Positions 1 to 5,883 of a stretch of 15,845 nt of DNA are shown piece by piece (the first letter of the stretch is position 1; each line of letters begins with the position of its first letter). The stretch is from NCBI GenBank assembly GCA_964536215.1, contig CAZHWT010000032.1:1-15845 (forward strand), written 5' to 3'. Made by a program: the position numbers and the translations under genes. The notes beneath the pieces were generated by a model, which did not search any database, was not told the origin of the DNA, and saw nothing but the letters and a program-made list of their open reading frames with translations. This DNA comes from CAZHWT01 sp964536215. GTDB taxonomy: Bacteria; Patescibacteriota; CAZHWT01.

Positions 1-94
1 CCAAATGCCAAACAAAAGTATAAGGATCAAGAATCAATTACTTTTCTGCATCTTGCCTCTTTGCTTGGTATTTGGACTCTTGGATCTTACGTTT
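1..94. repeat. Intergenic inverted word repeat, copy A
   Basis: Partial copy of a repeat found five times between 1 and 8491. The left arm (from 1) is CCAAATGCCA and is cut by the window edge. The right arm at 66-81 is TGGTATTTGGACTCTT, the reverse complement of the left-arm consensus AAGAGTCCAAATGCCA with one change. About 55 bp of AT-rich sequence lies between the arms. This copy sits just beyond the 3' end of the minus-strand gene that follows. Confidence 0.75.
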
Positions 95-100
95 TACCAT

Positions 101-121
101 CTTTTGAGCAGCGCTCAAAAG
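101..121. other. Hairpin overlapping a stop codon
   Basis: Perfect 8-bp stem, CTTTTGAG with CTCAAAAG, around a 5-nt loop. It covers the stop codon (complement 115-117) of the minus-strand gene. It could end or protect that mRNA, but no T-run follows on the minus strand, so it is not a canonical intrinsic terminator. Confidence 0.45.
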
Positions 122-1191
122 ATGGGTGCTACTGTGTAAATGACCGTAGTGGCGTAGGTGCCGGCGGTTTGATTGGCGGTGGTGGAGAGTTTGTAGGAGA
201 CGGTAAATTCTTCGTCTTCAATGGGGCCGCTGACCTGGGAAGCTTCGTGGTCAGCCACAATGTCACCAGGGCCGGTTTGACTAAAGGCGGCGTAGCAGAG
301 CGGGTTGCCGCTGTCGCCAGGACAAGGGTTGGCGTTCCATTTTGCGACATTATTGATAGTAGTGTCGTTGGTGGTATAGCCAAAGCCAGTCCCGCTGGTC
401 CAGGACTTGGGTGATAGGTAGGTGCCGTCAAAGTTAGCAATTGTGGCAGTGCCGCCCTGCATAGTCATGGGCCCAGAGATAAAAGCGTAGATGCTGTAGC
501 CATTAAAGGCATTGGTTGAGGTGGTGAGGGTGCCGTTAGCAGTAGCGGTAAAGTTGTTGTTTTGGCTAAGGGTGCCGAGATCAATACCGCCACTGACCGT
601 AAAGGTAAGAGTGGAGATGACGGTAGCAGCTGAGGCAGTGGGGCTGTATGCGGATTCGGTAAAGTCGCCTTGAATAGCCTTTACTTTAATGGTGTAGGTT
701 ATGTCGGGCTGGAGTCCGGTGACAAATTCTCCGCTAGATCCGCCCCAATCAGCGTAGGTTTGCCAGTCGTTGCCGCTGAGTGCGTCGATGAGAGTATTGC
801 TGGCAGAAATAAACTGAGTGGTGGTAAAGTCGTCGGGGCTGATGGCGATGGCGTACTTGGTGTCGCTAGGATCCGAATTAGGATCTAGCGTAAATTTGAG
901 CCGGTCGTAATATTGGCTAGGGTTGGTAAGGGTGGGAGTTTGCGGAGTATTGCTGATGCTCTGACCGCCAATACCACCATTAATAGTGTAGTTGGGGCTG
1001 ACTGGGTCGGATTCAATTTCGCCGGTGTTGCCGAGCATTTTGTTGTTGCCGCTGCTGGTGTCTGGAGTAGTACCGCCAGAGCCGAACGAGTACTGCTGGA
1101 GCTGATAATTAGGGCTTTGCGGAGCAGCTAAGGCGACTGTGGTAGTGGTGGTAAATAGGAGGCAGAAAATGAGGCAGGCGAGTCGTTTCAC
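115..1191 (-). CDS. Secreted FN3-like surface protein
   Basis: 358 residues from a GTG start. A signal peptide is clear: MKRLA, a hydrophobic stretch to about residue 22, then LAA as the likely cleavage site. Residues about 85-190 look like a fibronectin type III-like beta-sandwich (it ends with the pattern GLQPDITYTIKVKA). The last ~165 residues form a second beta-rich domain starting at LTFTVSG and ending AGTYATTVIYTVAPIF. That ending matches the end of the secreted protein at 10701-11858 (AGVYQNSVEYVSTPTF), so the two share a C-terminal domain, possibly a WxL-like wall-binding domain. Cys290 and Cys299 could form a disulfide. The GTG start is supported by an extended -10 only 7 nt upstream; no Shine-Dalgarno is present. 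There is no membrane anchor. Molecular function is unknown; a cell-surface or adhesive role is inferred. Confidence 0.85.
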   Translation of the reverse strand: MKRLACLIFCLLFTTTTTVALAAPQSPNYQLQQYSFGSGGTTPDTSSGNNKMLGNTGEIESDPVSPNYTINGGIGGQSISNTPQTPTLTNPSQYYDRLKFTLDPNSDPSDTKYAIAISPDDFTTTQFISASNTLIDALSGNDWQTYADWGGSSGEFVTGLQPDITYTIKVKAIQGDFTESAYSPTASAATVISTLTFTVSGGIDLGTLSQNNNFTATANGTLTTSTNAFNGYSIYAFISGPMTMQGGTATIANFDGTYLSPKSWTSGTGFGYTTNDTTINNVAKWNANPCPGDSGNPLCYAAFSQTGPGDIVADHEASQVSGPIEDEEFTVSYKLSTTANQTAGTYATTVIYTVAPIF

Positions 1192-1198
1192 AGGACTT

Positions 1199-1228
1199 AG
1201 TGTAGCAGCGTCCAGCGTCCAGTTTCAA
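1199..1228 (-). promoter_or_regulatory. Promoter of the FN3-like gene, leaderless
   Basis: On the minus strand: TTGAAA (complement 1223-1228), 18 bp, then TACACT (complement 1199-1204) with an upstream TG forming the extended -10 TGCTACACT. Only 7 nt separate the -10 from the GTG start, so transcription should begin at or within about one base of the start codon. The -35 lies inside a tract of repeated 7-bp words. Confidence 0.6.
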
Positions 1229-1236
1229 GCGTCCAG
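1207..1236. repeat. Heptad word tract (AGCGTCC type)
   Basis: Successive 7-bp words AGCGTCC, AGCGTCC, AGTTTCA, AGCGTCC, then AG. The first 23 bp (1207-1229) recur exactly at 4389-4411 inside the atpA coding tail. The segment 1221-1236 recurs at 10567-10582. Confidence 0.85.
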
Positions 1237-1258
1237 ATAAACTTTAGGTGCAAAGGGG

Positions 1259-1335
1259 TATAAGGGGGCAAGAGTGCGAGGGTGCAAGGGGGCGAGGGGG
1301 GCAAGAGTGCGAGGGTGCGAGAGTGTAAGGGGAGT
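1259..1335. repeat. Octad word tract, G-rich
   Basis: A run of ~8-bp degenerate words of the form AGTGCGAG, GGTGCAAG, GGGGCGAG, AGTGCGAG, GGTGCGAG, AGTGTAAG in the gap between the divergent FN3-like and atpF genes. No coding sense is seen. Confidence 0.75.
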
Positions 1336-1350
1336 AAGTGACTTAACTGT

Positions 1351-1378
1351 TAACGATTAACGATCTACAATTCACGAT
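1351..1378. repeat. Heptad word tract (TAACGAT type)
   Basis: Four 7-bp words in register: TAACGAT, TAACGAT, CTACAAT, TCACGAT. It ends about 30 bp upstream of the atpF promoter -35. Confidence 0.7.
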
Positions 1379-1409
1379 TTGCCATTTGTGGCTTGCCATA
1401 TTGTGTTGC

Positions 1410-1437
1410 TTGCCTGTAGACTGGAGGCTGATATATT
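1410..1437 (+). promoter_or_regulatory. Promoter of the ATP synthase cluster
   Basis: TTGCCT (1410-1415), 16 bp, then TATATT (1432-1437) with TG at 1429-1430 giving the extended -10 TGATATATT. Transcription would begin near 1444, leaving a leader of only about 10 nt before the atpF ATG at 1454. This supports that start over an upstream in-frame ATG at 1379. Confidence 0.55.
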
Positions 1438-1453
1438 AGTTGGTCAACTGCCC

Positions 1454-2236
1454 ATGACGATTATTATTTTAGTTGTTTTCTTATTAATAGTGGCCGTTTT
1501 GTCGGTGGCCTATATGTTGTTGCGGCAGCGCGAAAAACAGCTGTTGGCGCAGCTGAGTGATGCCCAAGCCAAGATGTCCGATACGGGCTTTTTGGAAGAG
1601 CGATTGAAAGAGATAGAAACCCGGGCCCTGCAGAAAGAGCAAGAAATTCTATCTCAGGCTCAAACAGAGGCGGCCAAGGTGGCGGCTACGGCCCAGCAGG
1701 GAGCCGAACAGGTTTCGGCTCAGGCTCAAAAAGAGGCTAGCTCATTTATTTCCCAAGCTAAAGATCAAGCTAAGCATATGGCGGAGCAGGCAGCAGCCCA
1801 ACTGACCGGATTCCAAAAGCAGTTGGAGGAAGATCAGCAAGAAAAGCTGGAGCCGGCCTACGAGGCGGCTGCTAAAGAAATTGAGGAGTTGCCGTCGGAA
1901 ATTACAGCCAAGACTGACCAAATGCTGCAAGAGCTACAAACTAAGATGTTGGCGGAATTTGAGCAGCGTCAGACTGACTTTGACGCTCGGATGGAGAAAG
2001 AATGGGAGCAGGTTCGAGTTGAAATTGACGAGTCTCGACAGGTAGCTAAGCGGGAAATCGACGAATATAAGGCCAAACAACAACAGAAAGTTGATCAACA
2101 CATTGTTGAATTGATTGGTACAACCTTGCGACAGACCTTGTCGGTGGCGTTGTCGCCTAAGGACCAACAGAGAATTGTGTTTGAAGCGCTGGAGCGCGCC
2201 AAGGAGCAACATGCCTTCGACGAAGTACTTAAGTGA
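1454..2236 (+). CDS. atpF: F-type ATP synthase subunit b
   Basis: 260 residues. The N-terminal membrane helix (residues about 2-23) is followed by a very long charged Ala/Gln/Glu/Lys-rich helix (about 25-235), predicted coiled coil, as in the peripheral stalk that links membrane F0 to F1. The family is usually about 155-170 residues, so this stalk is roughly 90-100 residues longer. The open frame extends up to an ATG at 1379, but 1454 is preferred because the protein then starts with the membrane helix and because the predicted transcript begins near 1444. The 3' end overlaps atpH by 26 bp. Homology is inferred from topology, position and neighbours, since subunit b is poorly conserved in sequence. 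No subunit a or c gene precedes it; the upstream gene is on the other strand. Confidence 0.88.
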   Translation: MTIIILVVFLLIVAVLSVAYMLLRQREKQLLAQLSDAQAKMSDTGFLEERLKEIETRALQKEQEILSQAQTEAAKVAATAQQGAEQVSAQAQKEASSFISQAKDQAKHMAEQAAAQLTGFQKQLEEDQQEKLEPAYEAAAKEIEELPSEITAKTDQMLQELQTKMLAEFEQRQTDFDARMEKEWEQVRVEIDESRQVAKREIDEYKAKQQQKVDQHIVELIGTTLRQTLSVALSPKDQQRIVFEALERAKEQHAFDEVLK

Positions 2237-2735
2237 TATTGCGGCTTTGGTGGATATGCTGCCAAGTAATAAAGAGGCCATGTTGGCCAAACAGGCCCTG
2301 CGCCAGTTGCGGGACGCAGCTTTGTATAAGCACGACGGTAAGCCGCTGACTCTTAACGATACCAATAGGCTGCAGGAATTAGGCGTAACCGATATTTTGT
2401 TACGCTGGTTGCAGTCGCCAGGCGGCAAAACTGCTCTGGACGATTTTCAACGATCGGGCTCGGAGGCGATGTTGGCGGCCTTGGATAAAGCCATTAAAAA
2501 TATGGAGACGGTTCGGCTGACGCTAGCCTATAAACCGTCAGTAGATGACTTGGAACGGTTTCACACGTGGTTTAAGGCAATTTTGAATAAGCCAGTTTTG
2601 CTGGATGTGCAGTACGATCCGACCATTGTGGCCGGATTTACAGCCATGGCTGGTAGTAAATATATAGATAGTAGTATTAAGGACAAAATACCAGCCTTGG
2701 CGGAACAAGTAGCGACTGCCTTTAACAAACTGTAG
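2211..2735 (+). CDS. atpH: F-type ATP synthase subunit delta
   Basis: 174 residues, close to the usual ~180. An N-terminal all-helical region (residues about 1-105) is followed by the conserved C-terminal pattern VLLDVQYDPTIVAGFTAMAG with a later IDSSIKDKI, matching the family signature (a strand, then GG or AGF, then a D-x-S-x-x-x-x-L-like end). It should cap the alpha3-beta3 hexamer and hold subunit b. The start at 2211 lies inside atpF (26-bp overlap, different frame), which suggests translational coupling. The open frame continues upstream to 2115, but that part is only an alternate frame of atpF. The gene is followed by a ~140-bp repeat-filled gap before atpA. Confidence 0.9.
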   Translation: MPSTKYLSDIAALVDMLPSNKEAMLAKQALRQLRDAALYKHDGKPLTLNDTNRLQELGVTDILLRWLQSPGGKTALDDFQRSGSEAMLAALDKAIKNMETVRLTLAYKPSVDDLERFHTWFKAILNKPVLLDVQYDPTIVAGFTAMAGSKYIDSSIKDKIPALAEQVATAFNKL

Positions 2736-2754
2736 CTTGTCAAAGGCAAAGGGG

Positions 2755-2867
2755 CAAGATACAAGAGTCCAAATGCCAAGAAAAAAGTTGGGCTGCAAGA
2801 ATAAGCTTGAGTCTTATATTTTTGTGTCTTTATTTGGTTTGTTGGACTCTTACGTCTTGTATCTTAT
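2755..2867. repeat. Intergenic inverted word repeat, copy B
   Basis: Left arm AAGAGTCCAAATGCCA at 2763-2778. The right arm at 2842-2851 (TTGGACTCTT) is followed by TACGTCTTGTATCTTA, mirroring the CAAGATACAAGAG that leads into the left arm. The arm reads as 7-bp words (CAAGATA, CAAGAGT, CCAAATG, CCAAGAA). It fills the atpH-atpA gap and ends 6 bp before the atpA start. Confidence 0.85.
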
Positions 2868-2873
2868 TTAGTT

Positions 2874-4592
2874 ATGTTAAAAACCTACCGCGATTATTTA
2901 ACTGAAAAACATGAGACGGGGACGATTTTGTCTTCGCAAGGGTTTACGGCTTTGGCGGAAGGGTTGCCGTCGGCTTCGGTTAATGAGTTGATTATGACTG
3001 AGTCAGGAGAGTTGGGAATTGTTAACGCCCTGAACGAGGATACGACTGAGTTGTTGATGGTGCAGCGAGGCAGCGCCTCTAAAGGTCAGCCATTGGTGTC
3101 AGTAGGCGAGTTGTTGTCGGTGCCAGTGGGGAAAGAATTACTGGGCCGGACGATTAACCCCCTGGGTGAGATTTTGGATGGTGGAGATAATTTACCAGAA
3201 ATGGAGTTACGGCCGGTGGAGGTGGAAGCCCCGCCCATTTATCGACGGTCTAAGATAACCAGACAGTTGGTGACAGGCGTCATGGTAAGTGACTTGTTGG
3301 TGCCGTTAGGACGGGGGCAGCGAGAGGTGGTAATGGGTGATGCAAAGAGCGGGAAGACTAGTTTTTTGCAGCAAATTTTGTTGCACGTTAAGGAAGAAGG
3401 CATGGTGGGGATTTATGTGGGGATTGGAAAAACCCGAGCGGAGCTGAAGCGGATCTCGGTGACGGTAGAGGAGCAGACCAAAAAAGACGGTGAGGCGTCC
3501 ATTGTGGTAGTGGCAGTATCATCGTCGGATTCGTCGACCATGCAGTACTTGGCGCCGTATTCTGGGATGAGTATTGCTGAGTATTTCCGTGACCAGGGGC
3601 AAGATGTATTTATTATATTGGATGACCTGGGTAGCCACGCTAAGGCCTACCGAGAAATGAGTTTGTTGAATAACCGTTTGCCAGGACGAGACTCGTATCC
3701 GGGTGATATTTTTTACACTCACTCACGCCTGTTGGAGCGGGCTGGGTGCATTGCTGGCCCAGATAATAAGCCAGTGACGATTACTTTAATGCCAATTATT
3801 GAGACGGTGGGTGGCGACTTAACCGGCTACGTTCAGACTAATCTTATTTCAATGTCAGACGGACACACCTTGTTCGATTTGGAAACGTTTTATAAGGGTA
3901 TTCGGCCGGCGGTCAATATTGGCTTGTCGGTGTCGCGTGTGGGTAAGCAGACGCAGTCTAAGCTGCAAAAGGAAGTGGCTTCTAAGTTGCGAACGATGTT
4001 GGCGGAGTATGGCGAGGCCAAGAACTTTGTCCGGTTTGGAGCTGAATTGACCGATAAAACTAAGCAGCTGTTTTTGCGCGGGACTATTTTTGAAGAGCTG
4101 ATTAAACAAGATTTAAATACTCACTTAAAAATTGAAGAGCAATTAATGGTGATGTTGTCGCTGTTGGGTGGATCGTTTGATGAAATTCCACTCAAGCAAG
4201 TGGTGACGAGACGGGATGAAATGTTGGCTATGTTCCGCAAGCCAGAGTTTGAGCAGTTGCGGCAAGCGCTTAAGGATAGTGCTGATGAAGCGTCGAGGAC
4301 GCCGCTGATGGAGGCGTTTTATAAAGCGGTGCCGACATCTGCGCCGGCGACGCAGGAGTCGACTGGTGAGGCAGCGGGTAGCGGTGAAAGCGTCCAGCGT
4401 CCAGTTTCAAGTGGCCAGAAAGAAGGAGAGGCTGCTGCGCCGTCTTCCGGAAGTACGGGGTCAGAAGCAGAGGGCAAGGCTGCGCCGGCGGCGCAGACGG
4501 GAGCAGCGATCTCTAATTCTCCTAATCCCTCTAATCCCCCTACTGCTCAGGCTACCGCTGGAAAGGATGTGAAAGGAGGCGGAGGGGAGTAG
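2874..4592 (+). CDS. atpA: F-type ATP synthase subunit alpha with C-terminal tail
   Basis: 572 residues against a usual ~500-515. It forms the non-catalytic nucleotide-binding subunits of F1. The P-loop is GDAKSGKT (residues 155-162). The usual Arg and Gln after GD (GDRQTGKT) are Ala and Lys here. Walker B is DVFIILDD (244-251), the family stretch PGDIFYTHSRLLERA lies at 276-290, and the arginine finger is Arg355 in GLSVSRVG. The N-terminus is short, starting only about 15 residues before the first beta-barrel strand, so most of the delta-contacting N-terminal segment is missing. Residues about 487-572 are a Ser/Gly/Ala/Glu/Pro-rich tail with no family counterpart. It is encoded largely by repeated 7-bp words also found between genes, with motifs shared with the beta tail (SVQRP, SGSTGSE). 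No Shine-Dalgarno is visible before the ATG. Confidence 0.97.
   Translation: MLKTYRDYLTEKHETGTILSSQGFTALAEGLPSASVNELIMTESGELGIVNALNEDTTELLMVQRGSASKGQPLVSVGELLSVPVGKELLGRTINPLGEILDGGDNLPEMELRPVEVEAPPIYRRSKITRQLVTGVMVSDLLVPLGRGQREVVMGDAKSGKTSFLQQILLHVKEEGMVGIYVGIGKTRAELKRISVTVEEQTKKDGEASIVVVAVSSSDSSTMQYLAPYSGMSIAEYFRDQGQDVFIILDDLGSHAKAYREMSLLNNRLPGRDSYPGDIFYTHSRLLERAGCIAGPDNKPVTITLMPIIETVGGDLTGYVQTNLISMSDGHTLFDLETFYKGIRPAVNIGLSVSRVGKQTQSKLQKEVASKLRTMLAEYGEAKNFVRFGAELTDKTKQLFLRGTIFEELIKQDLNTHLKIEEQLMVMLSLLGGSFDEIPLKQVVTRRDEMLAMFRKPEFEQLRQALKDSADEASRTPLMEAFYKAVPTSAPATQESTGEAAGSGESVQRPVSSGQKEGEAAAPSSGSTGSEAEGKAAPAAQTGAAISNSPNPSNPPTAQATAGKDVKGGGGE
4389..4479 (+). repeat. Word repeats inside the atpA tail
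   Basis: Bases 4389-4411 equal the intergenic 1207-1229 exactly (23 bp; words AGCGTCC, AGCGTCC, AGTTTCA, AG). At 4452-4479 come four more 7-bp words: AGTACGG, GGTCAGA, AGCAGAG, GGCAAGG. They encode the tail segments SVQRPVSSGQKE and SGSTGSEAEGK. The reading frame stays open throughout. Confidence 0.85.
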
Positions 4593-4624
4593 GATTTGGT
4601 ATGTGCGGCGTGCAACATGCTGCT

Positions 4625-4645
4625 ACTCACTACTCACCACTGACT
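4625..4645. repeat. Heptad word tract in the atpA-atpG gap
   Basis: Words ACTCACT, ACTCACC, ACTGACT in register, 5 bp before the atpG start. The reverse-complement type (GTAGTGA, GTGGGGA, GTGGTGA) lies at 10449-10473. This is the one sizeable atp gap without the AAGAGTCCAAATGCCA repeat. Confidence 0.65.
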
Positions 4646-4650
4646 AGCTT

Positions 4651-5634
4651 ATGCAGACTATTAAGCAGATTGACCAACGGTTGGGCGATGTTAAGTTGTT
4701 GCAAGAATTGACTAGTACGTTTGAAGCCATTGCGGCTCAGAATTTGTCGATGACGCGTAATAAGGTGTTGTCGGCTCGAACGTTTTTGGAAGAAGCGCAA
4801 AAGGTGTATACCGATGCCCGGGATATTTTTGTAGCTCAGCATCAGTTGGATCCAGCCCAGTACCAACAACAGCTGCGAGTATCGGCAGATAATGGTAAAG
4901 ATTTAGTGTTGGTAATTGCGCCTAATACTAAGTTGTATGGTGCGTTGCCGGAGCAGCTATTGAGTCAAGCTAGTGCTGGGATTAGAGGTAAGAATTGCGA
5001 TGTGCTGGTGCTGGGCAAGGTGGGAGTGGAATATTTTGCTAGACTACGGCCACCAATTCCATTTGACAGCCTAGATGTGGATGACGAGGATTGGACGGTG
5101 GAGCAAGTGCACGCCATTTTGTCGAGAGTGTCGGGATACCATAAGGTGACTGCCTATTATAACCATTTCCGGACGGTGTTGACGGCAGACGTGATAGAGG
5201 CTGACCTGACGTTAACGTCGGCTCAGCCTCAAGATCTAAGTATCCAAGGATCCAAGAATCCAAACGAAGGCGATAAGGAAGAAGATTTAAAACCCGAAAC
5301 CCGGGACCCGAAGCCCGGCCAGCGAAAAGCGCTGCAAAAGTGGATTACGCATGTGCGGCATTTGGCGGAAGGGCCGGATGCCTGGTTTGAGCCGAGTTTG
5401 GAAGAGGTGCTTAACTTTTTTGAAACGACTATTTTAAAGACATTGCTGCACCAGAAAGTGCGAGAGTCAATGTTGTCGCGCTACGCAGCCAGGATGGTGG
5501 CTATGGATGTGGCGACAGAGAATGCTAAAACGGCCACTAAAGGATTGCGGCAAGAGCTGAGCCGAGCCAAACGGAGAAAGGCTAATGCTAAGATGTTGGA
5601 TAACTACAGTGGTATGTCGATATGGAAGAGCTAA
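4651..5634 (+). CDS. atpG: F-type ATP synthase subunit gamma with insertion
   Basis: 327 residues against a usual ~285-300. It is the rotor shaft inside the alpha/beta hexamer. The N-terminal helix fits the family (MQTIKQIDQRLGDVKLLQEL, with the later IAAQNLSMTRNKV in place of VAASKMRKAQ). The C-terminal helix has the hallmark ARMVAMDVATENAKTATKGL (279-298) and ends in a basic stretch, SRAKRRKANAK. The middle region is a divergent Rossmann-like domain. Residues about 190-228 are a charged, Pro-rich insertion in a surface region, encoded by 8-bp and then 7-bp tandem words (5238-5261 and 5292-5319). No Shine-Dalgarno is seen. It is followed by a ~250-bp non-coding gap before atpD. Confidence 0.93.
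   Translation: MQTIKQIDQRLGDVKLLQELTSTFEAIAAQNLSMTRNKVLSARTFLEEAQKVYTDARDIFVAQHQLDPAQYQQQLRVSADNGKDLVLVIAPNTKLYGALPEQLLSQASAGIRGKNCDVLVLGKVGVEYFARLRPPIPFDSLDVDDEDWTVEQVHAILSRVSGYHKVTAYYNHFRTVLTADVIEADLTLTSAQPQDLSIQGSKNPNEGDKEEDLKPETRDPKPGQRKALQKWITHVRHLAEGPDAWFEPSLEEVLNFFETTILKTLLHQKVRESMLSRYAARMVAMDVATENAKTATKGLRQELSRAKRRKANAKMLDNYSGMSIWKS
5238..5319 (+). repeat. Two word-repeat tracts inside atpG
   Basis: Octads AAGTATCC, AAGGATCC, AAGAATCC at 5238-5261, then heptads ACCCGAA, ACCCGGG, ACCCGAA, GCCCGGC at 5292-5319. They encode the non-family insertion in gamma. The 24-bp octad tract is a multiple of three; the 28-bp heptad tract is not, so its flanks must have adjusted to keep the frame. 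Confidence 0.8.
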
Positions 5635-5659
5635 TTAGAATGAGAATGAAATATAAATG

Positions 5660-5880
5660 TCAAAATATAAGAGTCCAAATGCCAAACAAAGATACAAGTA
5701 ACAAGTTCGAATTGTTTTCGATCGATGTTCAACAATGATACACTGTAGGAGTATCTGCCAAGCGTGAAGCGGAAGATGCAAAAGTCCAACAAGTCAAACA
5801 ATGGCTCAAGAAACAAGTCTCATCTTACTGCTTACCTCTTTCCTTGGCATTTGAACTCTTGAGTCTTGTGATTTGATCAA
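5660..5880. repeat. Intergenic inverted word repeat, copy C, with unique core
   Basis: Left arm AAGAGTCCAAATGCCA at 5669-5684, continuing in 7-bp words (CCAAACA, AAGATAC, AAGTAAC, AAGTTCG). The right arm at 5845-5860 is TGGCATTTGAACTCTT, with one mismatch. Unlike the other copies, the arms enclose ~160 bp, including an extended -10-like site at 5737-5745 and a short Lys/Gln-rich open stretch with no convincing start. The right arm ends just before atpD. Confidence 0.8.
5737..5745 (+). promoter_or_regulatory. Possible internal promoter for atpD
   Basis: The extended -10 TGATACACT is one base different from TGCTACACT before the FN3-like gene. No good -35 sits at 16-18 bp. If used, it would give atpD a leader of about 130 nt carrying the right half of repeat copy C. 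Confidence 0.35.
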
Positions 5881-5883
5881 ACT

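Noticed and set aside
61..1131. Plus-strand open frames at 61-414, 670-888 and 913-1131
   Set aside because: They lie opposite the secreted FN3-like gene, lack family motifs and start signals, and are Gly/Val-rich antisense shadows.
1259..1378. CRISPR array
   Set aside because: The units are only 7-8 bp, tandem and without spacers, so this is not a CRISPR.
1379..1453. Upstream ATG as the atpF start
   Set aside because: It would place the predicted promoter inside the gene and add 25 residues before the membrane helix.
2211..2236. Recoded TGA
   Set aside because: atpF ends at TGA with the atpH start just before it, the normal overlap; no in-frame TGA interrupts a conserved domain.
4333..4592. 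Frameshift creating the alpha tail
   Set aside because: The family C-terminus is complete before the tail, and the tail has motifs in common with beta in the same frame, so a natural extension is more likely than a sequencing shift.
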